From the NCBI GenBank assembly GCA_030836365.1, contig JAURQB010000062.1, forward strand, positions 1 through 17,257: a DNA stretch of 17,257 nucleotides. The letters run 5' to 3'. This document shows, one piece after another, positions 6,944 to 14,268 of the stretch; position 1 is the stretch's first letter, and every line of letters begins with the position of its first letter. The DNA is from Bdellovibrionota bacterium (GTDB lineage: Bacteria; Bdellovibrionota; Bacteriovoracia; Bacteriovoracales; Bacteriovoracaceae). Below the pieces are notes generated by a model. It saw only the letters and a list, made by a program, of their open reading frames with translations. It made no database searches and was not told where the DNA came from. The position numbers were made by a program, and so were the translations under genes.

Positions 6944-7648
6944 ATGAAAAAAACAATTGTTTGCATAGGCGGGAGCAAAGGAATTGGTGAAGCCGTTATC
7001 AAAAAGCTTTTGGCCGAGGAGCATCATGTTCACTTGTACTCAAGAACCATACCTCCAGAAGTGATGTCCAACTCAAATCTATTAACCCATGTTCAATACG
7101 ACGCGAATGATGTTTTTGTGGCCGACACACTTCCTGAAGAAGTTGATGGCTATATTTACTTTCCAGGGAGTATTAACCTCAGGCCATTTGAAAGACTTAG
7201 TATTGAAGAATTTCAAGCGGACTTAGATATTAATTATCTTCATAATGTGCGGATCCTACAAAAAGTGATGGGAAAGCTTAAGAAGTCCACCAACGATGCT
7301 TCTGTCGTATTTTTCAGCACGGTGGCAGTTCAAACAGGTATGCCTTTTCACGCAAGCATTGCAGGGGCAAAAGGAGCCTTAGAGGGACTAACAAGATCTC
7401 TTGCCTCAGAGTACGCACCAAAAGTTCGAGTAAATTGTATCTCCCCTTCTCTAACAGAAACACCACTAGCGGAAAAAATTACGAGTAATGAAAAAATGAG
7501 AGAAGCAAGTGCGACGAAACATCCCATGAAAAGAATCGGTACAGCGGATGATCTAGCGAATCTAGCGGTCTTTTTATTAAGTAGTGAGTCTTCTTGGATT
7601 ACTGGACAAAATATTTCCTGTGACGGTGGAATGAATTGCCTTAAATAA
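6944..7648 (+). CDS. Short-chain dehydrogenase/reductase family protein without catalytic Tyr
   Basis: A 234-residue Rossmann-fold protein. The dinucleotide loop GGSKGIG is at 9-15, the structural Asn at N97 (DINYLHN), a serine at S125 in FFSTVAV, and the C-terminal GQNISCDGG at 221-229. In the usual Tyr-xxx-Lys active site the lysine is K143, but the position four before it is I139 (HASIAGAKGALEG). The proton-donating tyrosine is therefore missing. The neighbouring wording (AKGALEGLTRSLASE, then SPSLTETPLA) matches a known run of atypical SDR proteins as I remember them. It may bind NAD(P) and act as a regulator or scaffold, or use another acid. AAAGGA (6931-6936) serves the start, 15 nt after the photolyase-like gene; last gene of the operon. 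Confidence 0.88.
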   Translation: MKKTIVCIGGSKGIGEAVIKKLLAEEHHVHLYSRTIPPEVMSNSNLLTHVQYDANDVFVADTLPEEVDGYIYFPGSINLRPFERLSIEEFQADLDINYLHNVRILQKVMGKLKKSTNDASVVFFSTVAVQTGMPFHASIAGAKGALEGLTRSLASEYAPKVRVNCISPSLTETPLAEKITSNEKMREASATKHPMKRIGTADDLANLAVFLLSSESSWITGQNISCDGGMNCLK

Positions 7649-7672
7649 AAAAGGGCACTCCTAAGAGTGCCC
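7647..7672 (-). terminator. Rho-independent terminator of the minus-strand envelope operon
   Basis: A perfect 8-bp stem GGGCACTC/GAGTGCCC with a four-base loop (7653-7672) is followed on the minus strand by six U (7652-7647). The U-run overlaps the SDR stop codon. The same hairpin without a good U-tract may help stop plus-strand transcripts. Confidence 0.85.
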
Positions 7673-7680
7673 AATAAATT

Positions 7681-7707
7681 ATCGCATTTTTTCAAGTGCG
7701 ATTTTTT
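7681..7707 (+). terminator. Rho-independent terminator of the plus-strand photolyase operon
   Basis: Stem ATCGCA (7681-7686) pairs with TGCGAT (7697-7702) across a 10-base loop, followed by a T-run to 7707. It lies 32 nt after the SDR stop. The T-run overlaps the stop codon of the opposing lipoprotein gene. Confidence 0.6.
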
Positions 7708-8869
7708 ATAAAACGTCTAATTCAATTTTAAACACGCCTCTTCTCTCTTCTCCATTGTTAAACTTAACAAAGGTTTGAGAGTCCACAAGTCTTGCGCCAA
7801 TGACACTGTCATCAATAGTTAAATCCCCATCAACATCAATTGTCATATCAGGAAGTACTAAAGTGAATTTCATTTTTTTAATACCAGCACTAGTTGTGTA
7901 CAGGCTCAAGTTTTTAATCGCACCATTGGAAAGTGAGTATTCACCGTACCCAACTTTTGTCGCGTTTCCTGGAAGAAAATCAACATAAAGCTTAAACTCA
8001 GTGACGGAGGAAAAATCAGAAGAAAAAGTAATAACTGACTCAGGCCCAATATCATCAGGCTTTTCCTGAGTAGCAACTTTTGCCGCCAAGACAACATTTG
8101 TCACAAGCTCTGTCTCTAAAAGCAGATCTAAAACAACATTTTCTGCCGATACTCGATTAGTCTTCTTAAGCGTGCTTTCGTCAGAGTAGGCCAGTAAGTC
8201 TTTTGACCTCTTATCACACTCTGTTTTTATTTCAGTATACCGAGTGTAATTTGTTTCAGGTTCCTGGCCACTAACCAATTCAAAACGGGCCCAATCTTCA
8301 CATGTGTAAAACGCTTTCGGACGACTTCTCGTTTCAGCCGTTGCACTTAGGCTGCACATGTACGGTTCACCATAATCAGGACGATCAACATAGTAACAAT
8401 CAATCTCATCAATACGGTTTTCAATTTCATAATCTTCAAGCTTCGCAGTTTCATTAGCAATTAGTGCATCTAAAACTTCTACTCGCTTAAGTGCTTCGTC
8501 TCTGTAACGTCCGGAGGCAAAGATTAACTGAGTTACATCTAATGCTTTTTCAAAAGCATCGGAGGCTGCTGTAAAACTTGTTGCCAAACGATCTGCATAG
8601 TTAAGATCACTCAGAAGACCTTGCCACTCAGCAGAAGTAGTCCCTTCTAATGGTAAGAACTCTAAATCTTTCACATCTTCAGTAGTTGGATAAACAACAA
8701 TTGTTGCCGCACGAATGTCAGAAGAAAGTGTTTTTGTCGTTGAAAATGCACGTACACCCGTTTGTTCAAAAATAAGTGTATCGGCAGTGGGCATATCAGC
8801 TTCTCTTCCACAAGCAATCACCATTAGGGAGATTACACTGAGAATAAAATAGTTTTTTGTCTTATTCAT
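7706..8869 (-). CDS. Large lipoprotein of unknown function
   Basis: A 387-residue protein with a lipoprotein signal ending VIAC, so Cys20 is the lipidated residue and Gly21 follows, which gives no inner-membrane retention signal. The middle (about 60-230) is helical and charged. It holds a cysteine cluster (CYYVD, MCSLS, TCEDW, TECDK) within about 65 residues that could form two disulfides in the periplasm. The C-terminal 110 residues look beta-rich (FKLYVDFLPG, VGYGEYSLSNG, MKFTLVLPDMTIDVDGDL), like a small beta-sandwich or barrel-shaped end. AAGGAG precedes the start. It is the last gene of a three-gene operon with an outer-membrane barrel 10 nt upstream, so the two may form a complex. Not recognised; no enzyme motif seen. 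Confidence 0.75.
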   Translation of the reverse strand: MNKTKNYFILSVISLMVIACGREADMPTADTLIFEQTGVRAFSTTKTLSSDIRAATIVVYPTTEDVKDLEFLPLEGTTSAEWQGLLSDLNYADRLATSFTAASDAFEKALDVTQLIFASGRYRDEALKRVEVLDALIANETAKLEDYEIENRIDEIDCYYVDRPDYGEPYMCSLSATAETRSRPKAFYTCEDWARFELVSGQEPETNYTRYTEIKTECDKRSKDLLAYSDESTLKKTNRVSAENVVLDLLLETELVTNVVLAAKVATQEKPDDIGPESVITFSSDFSSVTEFKLYVDFLPGNATKVGYGEYSLSNGAIKNLSLYTTSAGIKKMKFTLVLPDMTIDVDGDLTIDDSVIGARLVDSQTFVKFNNGEERRGVFKIELDVL

Positions 8870-8879
8870 TTCAATCTCC

Positions 8880-10124
8880 TTAGAAAAATAAGTTCAGGTC
8901 AACAGAGTAAAGTGGATCTTTGACCACGTTTTCTCCACTTAAAACATTTGTATAGCTAACCATCACACGAAGAGGAGCAGGAAATGCTTTTTTCTTAAAC
9001 AAGTAAATAGTATCTAGCCCGGCTGTTAATTGAAGAGCTTCCATTTTTTGTTTTGTGTCTTGCTCAAGCCAATCGTATCTCTCTGAAGAAAATTCACCGC
9101 CTGAATAACGGTCTTTACTTTTCGTCTGATAAGAATAACCGGCACCAAGATTAAAGCCTTTATAGCTCCACATTCCTGCAAGCTGAACATTGGTCATGTC
9201 ACCTAAATCTCTTTTGGTGTTGTAATCAATATCAGGTGTTGCTTTTGAGTAAGAAACTTCAGGAATTCTTTCTGGGTTGGTATCTGGAAGTTGCCCAGTA
9301 TAGCCAATCGTTCCACTAACAGTAAACTCTGGTGTCACAAAGTAATCAACGAATACGCCAATACCTAAATCCGTTTGATCGTCTCCACTAGCAACATCAA
9401 CGATTTTATTTACATCTTGATCTTTTCCCGTAGGGGCCGTGACGTCAAACTGCCCAGTCGCGGAGAACTTCTCGCTCGTCACAAAATTATATTTCGCAAC
9501 AACTTTAATATCCCCGATTTCATCTTTTTGAGTATTCTTTAATTCGTTGTAGCCATACTCATTTAACTTTTCAGCAACAGGAGCAGAAAGCTTACTCATA
9601 AATTCTTCAACTTTAGAGCTCGCTCCACTTGCATTAAGAGCGCCAATCATTTCTTGATGAAGTGATTCATTTTCTTGAACAACACCAAGAGCAACTTTCA
9701 TATCTGACTTAATCACGGGAACGGCCAGGCCTAAAGTTAACTTTTTTGTTAAACCAATCGCAAAAACAGGAACTCTTGCAGTCGCTACAACATTAACATT
9801 ACCAGTTGCAGTTCCAAATGAGTCACCTGAGTTTTTTCCAAGGTAGTTCATGACGTTTTCAATCGCAGATTTTTCCCACGCCTCTTTTTTCGAGTCCATT
9901 ACTTTTTGGAAAGTAATGGTACTATTAAGAGGGTCACCAAGAGCAACCACGTCACCGTTACCATTAAACTTTTCACTAGCTGTTGCGAGTAAACCTTTCG
10001 TGCTTAAATTCCTAACACCTTTTGGTAAAACCCTTGACGTTGGAAAAGCAAATGGAGCTTTTAAATCTCCAGCAAAAGCACTACCAACAAGTAGTACCAT
10101 TGCTGATGCTAATATCTTTTTCAT
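8880..10124 (-). CDS. Outer-membrane beta-barrel protein, transporter-like
   Basis: A 414-residue protein with a Sec signal peptide (1-18, cleavage after AFA) and a C-terminal strand VDLNLFF ending in Phe, the usual signature for outer-membrane assembly. Strand-like segments include TARVPVFAIGLTKKLTLGLAVPVI, ATGQFDVTAPTGKD, DLGIGVFVDYFVTPEFTVSGTIGY and FNLGAGYSYQTKS. The phrase VTAPTGK followed by DLGIGVFVDYF recalls the phenol/MetA-type barrel proteins (PF13557-like), many of which pass hydrophobic compounds; this is a loose match. Residues about 155-205 form a helical insert (QENESLHQEMIG onward) that may lie in the pore or periplasm. A GAGG site precedes the start. Flanked by a TPR-like periplasmic protein 23 nt upstream and a lipoprotein 10 nt downstream in the same operon. 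Confidence 0.8.
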   Translation of the reverse strand: MKKILASAMVLLVGSAFAGDLKAPFAFPTSRVLPKGVRNLSTKGLLATASEKFNGNGDVVALGDPLNSTITFQKVMDSKKEAWEKSAIENVMNYLGKNSGDSFGTATGNVNVVATARVPVFAIGLTKKLTLGLAVPVIKSDMKVALGVVQENESLHQEMIGALNASGASSKVEEFMSKLSAPVAEKLNEYGYNELKNTQKDEIGDIKVVAKYNFVTSEKFSATGQFDVTAPTGKDQDVNKIVDVASGDDQTDLGIGVFVDYFVTPEFTVSGTIGYTGQLPDTNPERIPEVSYSKATPDIDYNTKRDLGDMTNVQLAGMWSYKGFNLGAGYSYQTKSKDRYSGGEFSSERYDWLEQDTKQKMEALQLTAGLDTIYLFKKKAFPAPLRVMVSYTNVLSGENVVKDPLYSVDLNLFF

Positions 10125-10147
10125 TTTAACCTCAACAAACTAAATAA

Positions 10148-11056
10148 TTATCGACATCTTTTTGATAGTTCAAAAATTTCTTTTCCTGACTGGAAATCAC
10201 CTTTTTCACAATCATCTTTATTTGCCGCACACGCCATTAGGTTAGCAATGTCTTCTTTTGACTCTGGGACTTTTGTTGGAAAATATTTAGTAAGAACTGC
10301 ATCACTAGCAGTTGAAAGAGCTCTCATTCCAGAAAAAATCTCACAGAAATCACCACGCTCTTCTAGATCAGCAAGAACGTCTAAAAGATATACTGTCGTT
10401 GTTGTGTTCGCAGAAGTTTCTACGTCAAGTTCCTCAATCGAAATAACGGAGTTATCATACGCATTGAAAAGATCATCAAGAGCGTCTTCTGTTGAAAAGT
10501 TTGAAAGACCTCTAAGTCTTGCCAATGCCGCAGGGACTTTAAAACGAACTCTTCCAGCAGTTCTATAAGCGCCAAAATTCTCAACTGTTTCATCAAGCTT
10601 ATTTGTTAGTTCAAGGTTTTCCATTAACTCAGGAAGCTTACCAATAGAAGCACTGATTCCATTAGCATTTCCCCAACGAGCAAGATTAATTGCATAAAAG
10701 TAATGAGCAACAGCTAGGTCAGATTTTGAAAAACCTTCAGCAGGAACACCCTTAGAGGCAGAGCTTTTCGCGATTGCATTTTGAGCTGCTTTATATGCTC
10801 TTGTATAAACTGATTTTTTTTCGTCTTTTGAAGTAACTTTATTTCCGTAATAATAAAGTGCTTTCGCTTCGCCTAATTTATTATCAACAAGATCTTTTGT
10901 TGAACGAGAACCTTCAGCTGCAGTTTTGTAAAGGTTTGCTGCCTGAAGAGCGTTTTTAAAGTCTTCTCCACGTTTTGCGTAGATTGTGTCCGCATCACCA
11001 GAAGTTGCGGCATTTGCACCTAAACTTAACATTAATCCAAAAATAATTGCTTTCAT
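10148..11056 (-). CDS. Secreted helical-repeat protein, TatT-like
   Basis: A 302-residue periplasmic protein with a signal peptide (MKAIIFGLMLSLGANA). The mature chain is helical with repeat-like pairs: YKTAAEGSRSTKDLVDNKLG, AVAHYFYAINLARWGNANG, ETVENFGAYRTAGRVRFKVP. The AHYFYAINLARWG and later FGAYRTAGRV..KVPA pattern resembles the TatT TPR subunit that partners TRAP-type solute transport in spirochaetes and others. No TRAP permease lies near, and the C-terminal 100 residues, with C-rich MACAANKDDCEKG, look different. Two ATGs are adjacent: 11059 is only 2 nt after GGAG, and 11056 is at a good 5-nt spacing, so 11056 is preferred. It leads the operon with the barrel and lipoprotein. Family call moderate. 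Confidence 0.72.
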   Translation of the reverse strand: MKAIIFGLMLSLGANAATSGDADTIYAKRGEDFKNALQAANLYKTAAEGSRSTKDLVDNKLGEAKALYYYGNKVTSKDEKKSVYTRAYKAAQNAIAKSSASKGVPAEGFSKSDLAVAHYFYAINLARWGNANGISASIGKLPELMENLELTNKLDETVENFGAYRTAGRVRFKVPAALARLRGLSNFSTEDALDDLFNAYDNSVISIEELDVETSANTTTTVYLLDVLADLEERGDFCEIFSGMRALSTASDAVLTKYFPTKVPESKEDIANLMACAANKDDCEKGDFQSGKEIFELSKRCR

Positions 11057-11233
11057 CATTTCTCCTTTTATTATGATAAAAAATAAACATTCTTAACTTT
11101 TAAAAAGTATTCCTCATCCTCATTATTTAAACGTGTAAAAAACGTCTAGTTATAAAAATCGACCATGTAGGTAATACAGGTGGGACGATAGCTCATCAAG
11201 GTCTTTTATGAGTAAAGTCAAAAACTTAACACT

Positions 11234-11258
11234 TTGCGCACACTTGACTCATTGCGCA
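11234..11258. repeat. Paired TTGCGCA repeat able to form a hairpin
   Basis: TTGCGCA occurs at 11234-11240 and 11252-11258. Its core TGCGCA is self-complementary, so the pair can form a 6-bp stem across 12 bases, 6 nt past the stop of the 132-residue lipoprotein gene. It may be a weak terminator for that gene (some U follow on the minus strand) or an operator for the envelope operon. Undecided. Confidence 0.35.
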
Positions 11259-11263
11259 GAATT

Positions 11264-11662
11264 TTATCGAACTGTTTTAACCTTTAACAAAATACTTCTA
11301 CTCGATAAAAAAGGCATTATACTTGAAACGATATCAATATAATCGTTAAAATAAGTAATTTCTATTTCTTTAACTTCCGAACAATTAAGGCCATTTAGGC
11401 GCAAGAGTTCCGACAAATACAATTTCTCTCGCGAAAACTGCCCTAAAGGAGTCCAAATTCTCTCAATTAAGACTTTATCAAAATACTTTTCTTGATACCT
11501 TACATCGGTGGCAAATTTATCGCCCAGACTGGTGGTAAATTCACGTTCAACTGTATTCCACGAGGCTTTTGTTTGACAGCCTTTAGAGCTGACAAGAAGT
11601 CGACTCGTACAACCTTGAAAGAGTATTAAGGAGAGAAAAAAAAGTAGCCTACCTTTTACCAT
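11264..11662 (-). CDS. Small lipoprotein of unknown function
   Basis: A 132-residue protein. The signal MVKGRLLFFLSLILFQGC ends in a lipobox, with Cys18 followed by Thr, which favours the outer membrane. The mature part has two further cysteines (KGCQTK and LNCSE) that may pair, and a C-terminal hydrophobic stretch DYIDIVSSIMPFLSSRSILLKV that could be a beta-hairpin. Its layout (short N-part, then EIEIT strand, then a hydrophobic end) loosely follows that of the Bor-like gene before it, with which it overlaps by 14 nt. The two may be distant paralogues or partners. No function recognised. Confidence 0.65.
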   Translation of the reverse strand: MVKGRLLFFLSLILFQGCTSRLLVSSKGCQTKASWNTVEREFTTSLGDKFATDVRYQEKYFDKVLIERIWTPLGQFSREKLYLSELLRLNGLNCSEVKEIEITYFNDYIDIVSSIMPFLSSRSILLKVKTVR

Positions 11663-11981
11663 AAAACTTCACTCGATAATTTCTTGGAACATATAAGCCT
11701 AAACTTAGAAACGATAAAATAAAATTAGTAGTACTCTGATATTCTTCTATTTCAATATTTGCGACAGAGTAAAAATCATACTCTTTCATAATTGTATCTA
11801 TATAGACTTTATGCTCAAAGGGGATGATGCCCCACAGATAGAAATCTTTCTCTCCGACATACTCTTGAATTTCACCATGAAATTTTCGCGGTCCTATATT
11901 AATCGGAAATTCGCCATAGCTTTTAAACGACAGTGTTGTGCAACTTACTGTCAACGCCGAGAAAACCACCAGCAAGAACAT
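11649..11981 (-). CDS. Bor-like small lipoprotein
   Basis: A 110-residue protein if translation starts at ATG 11981, the start of a lipoprotein signal (FLLVVFSALTVSC, Cys14). A longer reading to 12074 would place 31 charged residues before the signal and run into the upstream crotonase gene, so it is not preferred. AAAGG lies about 10 nt upstream. The body reads KDFYLWGIIPFEHKVYID, then EEYQSTTNFILSFLSLGLYVP and YRVKFYG. That matches the order in phage lambda Bor and its chromosomal relatives (HHFF-G, then QTF-LGF-TLGIYTP-RV-C), which are outer-membrane lipoproteins linked to serum resistance in E. coli. It sits 31 nt after the crotonase gene of the leucine operon, so read-through transcription is likely. 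Confidence 0.68.
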   Translation of the reverse strand: MFLLVVFSALTVSCTTLSFKSYGEFPINIGPRKFHGEIQEYVGEKDFYLWGIIPFEHKVYIDTIMKEYDFYSVANIEIEEYQSTTNFILSFLSLGLYVPRNYRVKFYGKR

Positions 11982-12012
11982 GTGGTTCACGACCTTTATT
12001 AAGTACGTGTGG

Positions 12013-12813
12013 TTAATTACCTTCAAACTTTTCCTTTTGGCCCTGAAGATTTTCAAGTCCGCGCTGGTGGTCATTACTCATTTGAGTGATCGCTTGAAAA
12101 GCTGAGAGTAAATTTAAATTCGTTTCTAAATTTCTATTTTGATACGCTTCTTTTAGCGCTTGCTTGGTCATCTCTACAGCAACAGGAGGTTTATTCGCAA
12201 TCATTGCCGCGAGCTCATTTGCTCTGGCCCAAATATCTGTGCTATCAACTAGATAATTAAGAAGTCCGATTTCTTTTGCTTCCTTTGCAAGGACAACTCT
12301 TGCGGTTAAATACAACTCCATCGCCTTTGTGTAGCCGATGGCACGGGACAGAAAATAGGTTCCCCCGTCACCAGGAACAAGAGCAAGATTAGAAAAAGTT
12401 TCTAAAAACTTTAGACGCTCGCTACCGATACGCAAGTCACACATACACGCCAAGTCAGCGCCAGCTCCAACAGCTGCGCCATCGATGACAGCAATAATTG
12501 GTTTTTTAAACCGCTCAATCGCGCGCGCTATTTCTTGAATCCCAAAATGATATTGCTCGCGAAGATTTATGCTTCCCCCTTGAAACATATCTTTTTTGGC
12601 CATCATCGCCTTGATATCACCTCCGCTGCAGAAAACATTTGTTTCACTCCCCAATAAAACCACTCGACAATCAGCATTTTGATTTAATTCATGGAGTGTT
12701 TCTACCAGCTCTTTAATTAATTGATCATCTAGAGCATTTTTTTTATCCGGATGGTTTAATTTTAACGTGTAGATGTTATTTTCACTTGAGGTTTTAATAT
12801 AATTATTAACCAT
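12013..12813 (-). CDS. Enoyl-CoA hydratase/isomerase family protein, PaaG-like
   Basis: A 266-residue crotonase-fold enzyme acting on an acyl-CoA. The oxyanion-hole segments are FCSGGD (61-66) and GAAVGAGAD (112-120). By alignment from memory with rat enoyl-CoA hydratase, the two catalytic glutamates are replaced: one by D120 and the other by F140, in the run LETFSNLALVPGDGGTYFL. That F-containing form resembles PaaG-type isomerases rather than true hydratases. A double-bond isomerase or other crotonase chemistry is therefore more likely than simple hydration. It overlaps the HMG-CoA lyase gene by 8 nt, so it belongs to the leucine operon. That pathway already has a LiuC in this window, so this enzyme may serve another branched acyl-CoA. 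Confidence 0.86.
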   Translation of the reverse strand: MVNNYIKTSSENNIYTLKLNHPDKKNALDDQLIKELVETLHELNQNADCRVVLLGSETNVFCSGGDIKAMMAKKDMFQGGSINLREQYHFGIQEIARAIERFKKPIIAVIDGAAVGAGADLACMCDLRIGSERLKFLETFSNLALVPGDGGTYFLSRAIGYTKAMELYLTARVVLAKEAKEIGLLNYLVDSTDIWARANELAAMIANKPPVAVEMTKQALKEAYQNRNLETNLNLLSAFQAITQMSNDHQRGLENLQGQKEKFEGN

Positions 12814-13711
12814 TTGCGACCACCTGATGTACTTTGGATAAACTGTTGCTCCCCAGACCGTCTAAGACTTTTGCTGACGCCTTTACAATCAAATCTAAGT
12901 TCACCCCGTGTTCAATATCTAACTCTGTCAGTAAACTAATAAGATCTTCCGTCGCTAAATTACCACTCGCCCCTTTTGCGTATGGGCATCCCCCCATTCC
13001 TCCAGCGCTAGTATCATATGCAGCTATTCCATATTTGAGACTAGCGTATACGTTTGCAAGAGCTCGAGAGTAAGTGTCATGAAAATGCATCGCAATTTTT
13101 TTCGTAGGTGTATATTGAAGAACATTATCTAATATTTTTTCAATATCTCGAGGAGTTGCAACCCCAATAGTATCGCCAAGAGAAATTTCATCAACACCTA
13201 AATCAAGAAGCGTCTTAATTATTCGCTCTAAATCACCGCTCGTTTTTTTTCCCTCATAGGGACAACCAAATACAGTCGAAATATAACCTCGAATACTAAT
13301 ATTTTGCTTAGAGCATTCTTTGGCAACAGCACTAAGTTTTTTCAAACTCTCATCAATCGTACAATTGATATTATTTTTATTAAATTTTTCAGAAGTCGCC
13401 GTGAACAAAGCGACACGTTTAACACCGGCGCTTATTGCGTTTTCAAAACCTCTCATATTAGGCACAAGCACAGGACATTTATTTAAATCTAGGCCATCTA
13501 TTTTTGAAACCGCAGAAAAAACTTCTGCCGAGTCATTTAATTGAGGTATTCGATCAGCACGAACAAAGCTGGTTAACTCAATTTCTGACAACCCAGCTGC
13601 GTGTAGGTCTTTAATAAACTCAATCTTAGATAATGTTGGCACAAGCTTCTTTTCATTTTGCAAACCATCTCTTGGCCCAACCTCAATTATTCTCACCTTC
13701 CTAGGAATCAT
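12806..13711 (-). CDS. liuE: Hydroxymethylglutaryl-CoA lyase
   Basis: A 301-residue TIM-barrel lyase that cleaves HMG-CoA to acetoacetate and acetyl-CoA, the last step of leucine breakdown. It opens with EVGPRDGLQNE (10-20), where D15 is the metal ligand next to R14. IELTSFV (44-50), SLGDTIG (177-183) and the metal histidines in MHFHD (H209, H211) follow. The family signature GGCPYAKGASGNLATED (240-256) carries the loop cysteine C242. Length is typical. Its start overlaps the biotin carrier stop as TAATG and is fixed by AAGGAG (13718-13723). Two further copies of this site and start lie inside the carrier gene. Also known as mvaB. Confidence 0.95.
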   Translation of the reverse strand: MIPRKVRIIEVGPRDGLQNEKKLVPTLSKIEFIKDLHAAGLSEIELTSFVRADRIPQLNDSAEVFSAVSKIDGLDLNKCPVLVPNMRGFENAISAGVKRVALFTATSEKFNKNNINCTIDESLKKLSAVAKECSKQNISIRGYISTVFGCPYEGKKTSGDLERIIKTLLDLGVDEISLGDTIGVATPRDIEKILDNVLQYTPTKKIAMHFHDTYSRALANVYASLKYGIAAYDTSAGGMGGCPYAKGASGNLATEDLISLLTELDIEHGVNLDLIVKASAKVLDGLGSNSLSKVHQVVANG

Positions 13712-13793
13712 TACGATCTCCTTCCGTCGTCCCTGCCTGCAGAATCATTACGATCTCCTTTCGTCGTCCCAGCGGAATCATTGCTATCTCCTG
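13705..13793. repeat. Triplicated RBS-and-start segment at the carrier/lyase junction
   Basis: Copies lie at 13705-13736 and 13742-13773, near-identical over 32 bases, with a partial third at 13775-13793. On the minus strand each reads AGGAGATNGNAATGATTC, a ribosome site plus ATG, with ATGs at 13711, 13748 and 13781. Only the one at 13711 opens the lyase gene. The other two lead to a short out-of-frame ORF ending just past the true start. The steps are 33 and 37 bases, so the last shift breaks frame. Confidence 0.9.
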
Positions 13794-14268
13794 CTAGATC
13801 CACGACAGAAATCCCCCCATCAACAAGTTCCCCCTCTGCGGCATGAATGGCCTTAATCGTCCCGTCTTTTGGTGCACTTAGGGTGTGCTCCATTTTCATT
13901 GCTTCCATAACGACTACCGCATCTCCGGCCTTGACTTTATCTCCAACACTCATGCAGATTTTTATTATTTTACCCGGCATTGGCGTAACTAAACCATCTC
14001 CTGAATCGACCGCTGATTTTGAGAAATTCTTCTCTACTTTTTTTGCCTGAAATGCTTTTCCTGCAATGTCACAAAAAACACTAGTTCCCTTTGTCGCAAC
14101 AGGAAATGAAAAACGCTGCCCCTCGTATTCAAAATGCAACTGATCATCATCAAACTCGATATGAGAAAAAGAAAATTCTTGTCCATCAACTTCAATAATT
14201 GTTTTCTCTGCTTCCTCTCGGAAACCATAATCTAGTTGGTCGCCGTTAACTAAAATTTCTTTTCTCAT
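13711..14268 (-). CDS. Biotin carboxyl carrier protein of an acyl-CoA carboxylase (split alpha subunit)
   Basis: A 185-residue protein with a biotinyl domain at about 92-158: TPMPGKI, then the attachment motif MEAMKMEH with K125 as the biotinylated lysine, then DGTIKAIHAAEGELVDGG. The N-terminal 90 residues (strand-rich, TIIEVDGQEFSFSH) match the BT or linker part found between the two halves of 3-methylcrotonyl-CoA carboxylase alpha chains, so this is the C-terminal half of a split LiuD. The tail from residue 160 (DSNDSAG, TTKG, DRNDSAG, RDDGRRS) is low-complexity, encoded by the direct repeat, and probably unstructured. It begins by ATGA overlap with the biotin carboxylase gene. Confidence 0.9.
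   Translation of the reverse strand: MRKEILVNGDQLDYGFREEAEKTIIEVDGQEFSFSHIEFDDDQLHFEYEGQRFSFPVATKGTSVFCDIAGKAFQAKKVEKNFSKSAVDSGDGLVTPMPGKIIKICMSVGDKVKAGDAVVVMEAMKMEHTLSAPKDGTIKAIHAAEGELVDGGISVVDLAGDSNDSAGTTKGDRNDSAGRDDGRRS

Noticed and set aside
11057..11263. Promoter of the envelope operon
   Set aside because: TATAAC at 11149-11154 and TTGATG/TATTAC-like pairs occur on the minus strand, but none has both hexamers well matched at proper spacing, so no promoter is claimed here.
11982..12074. Longer start for the Bor-like lipoprotein at 12074
   Set aside because: It adds 31 charged residues before the lipoprotein signal and overlaps the crotonase gene. The inner ATG 11981 gives a normal signal peptide.
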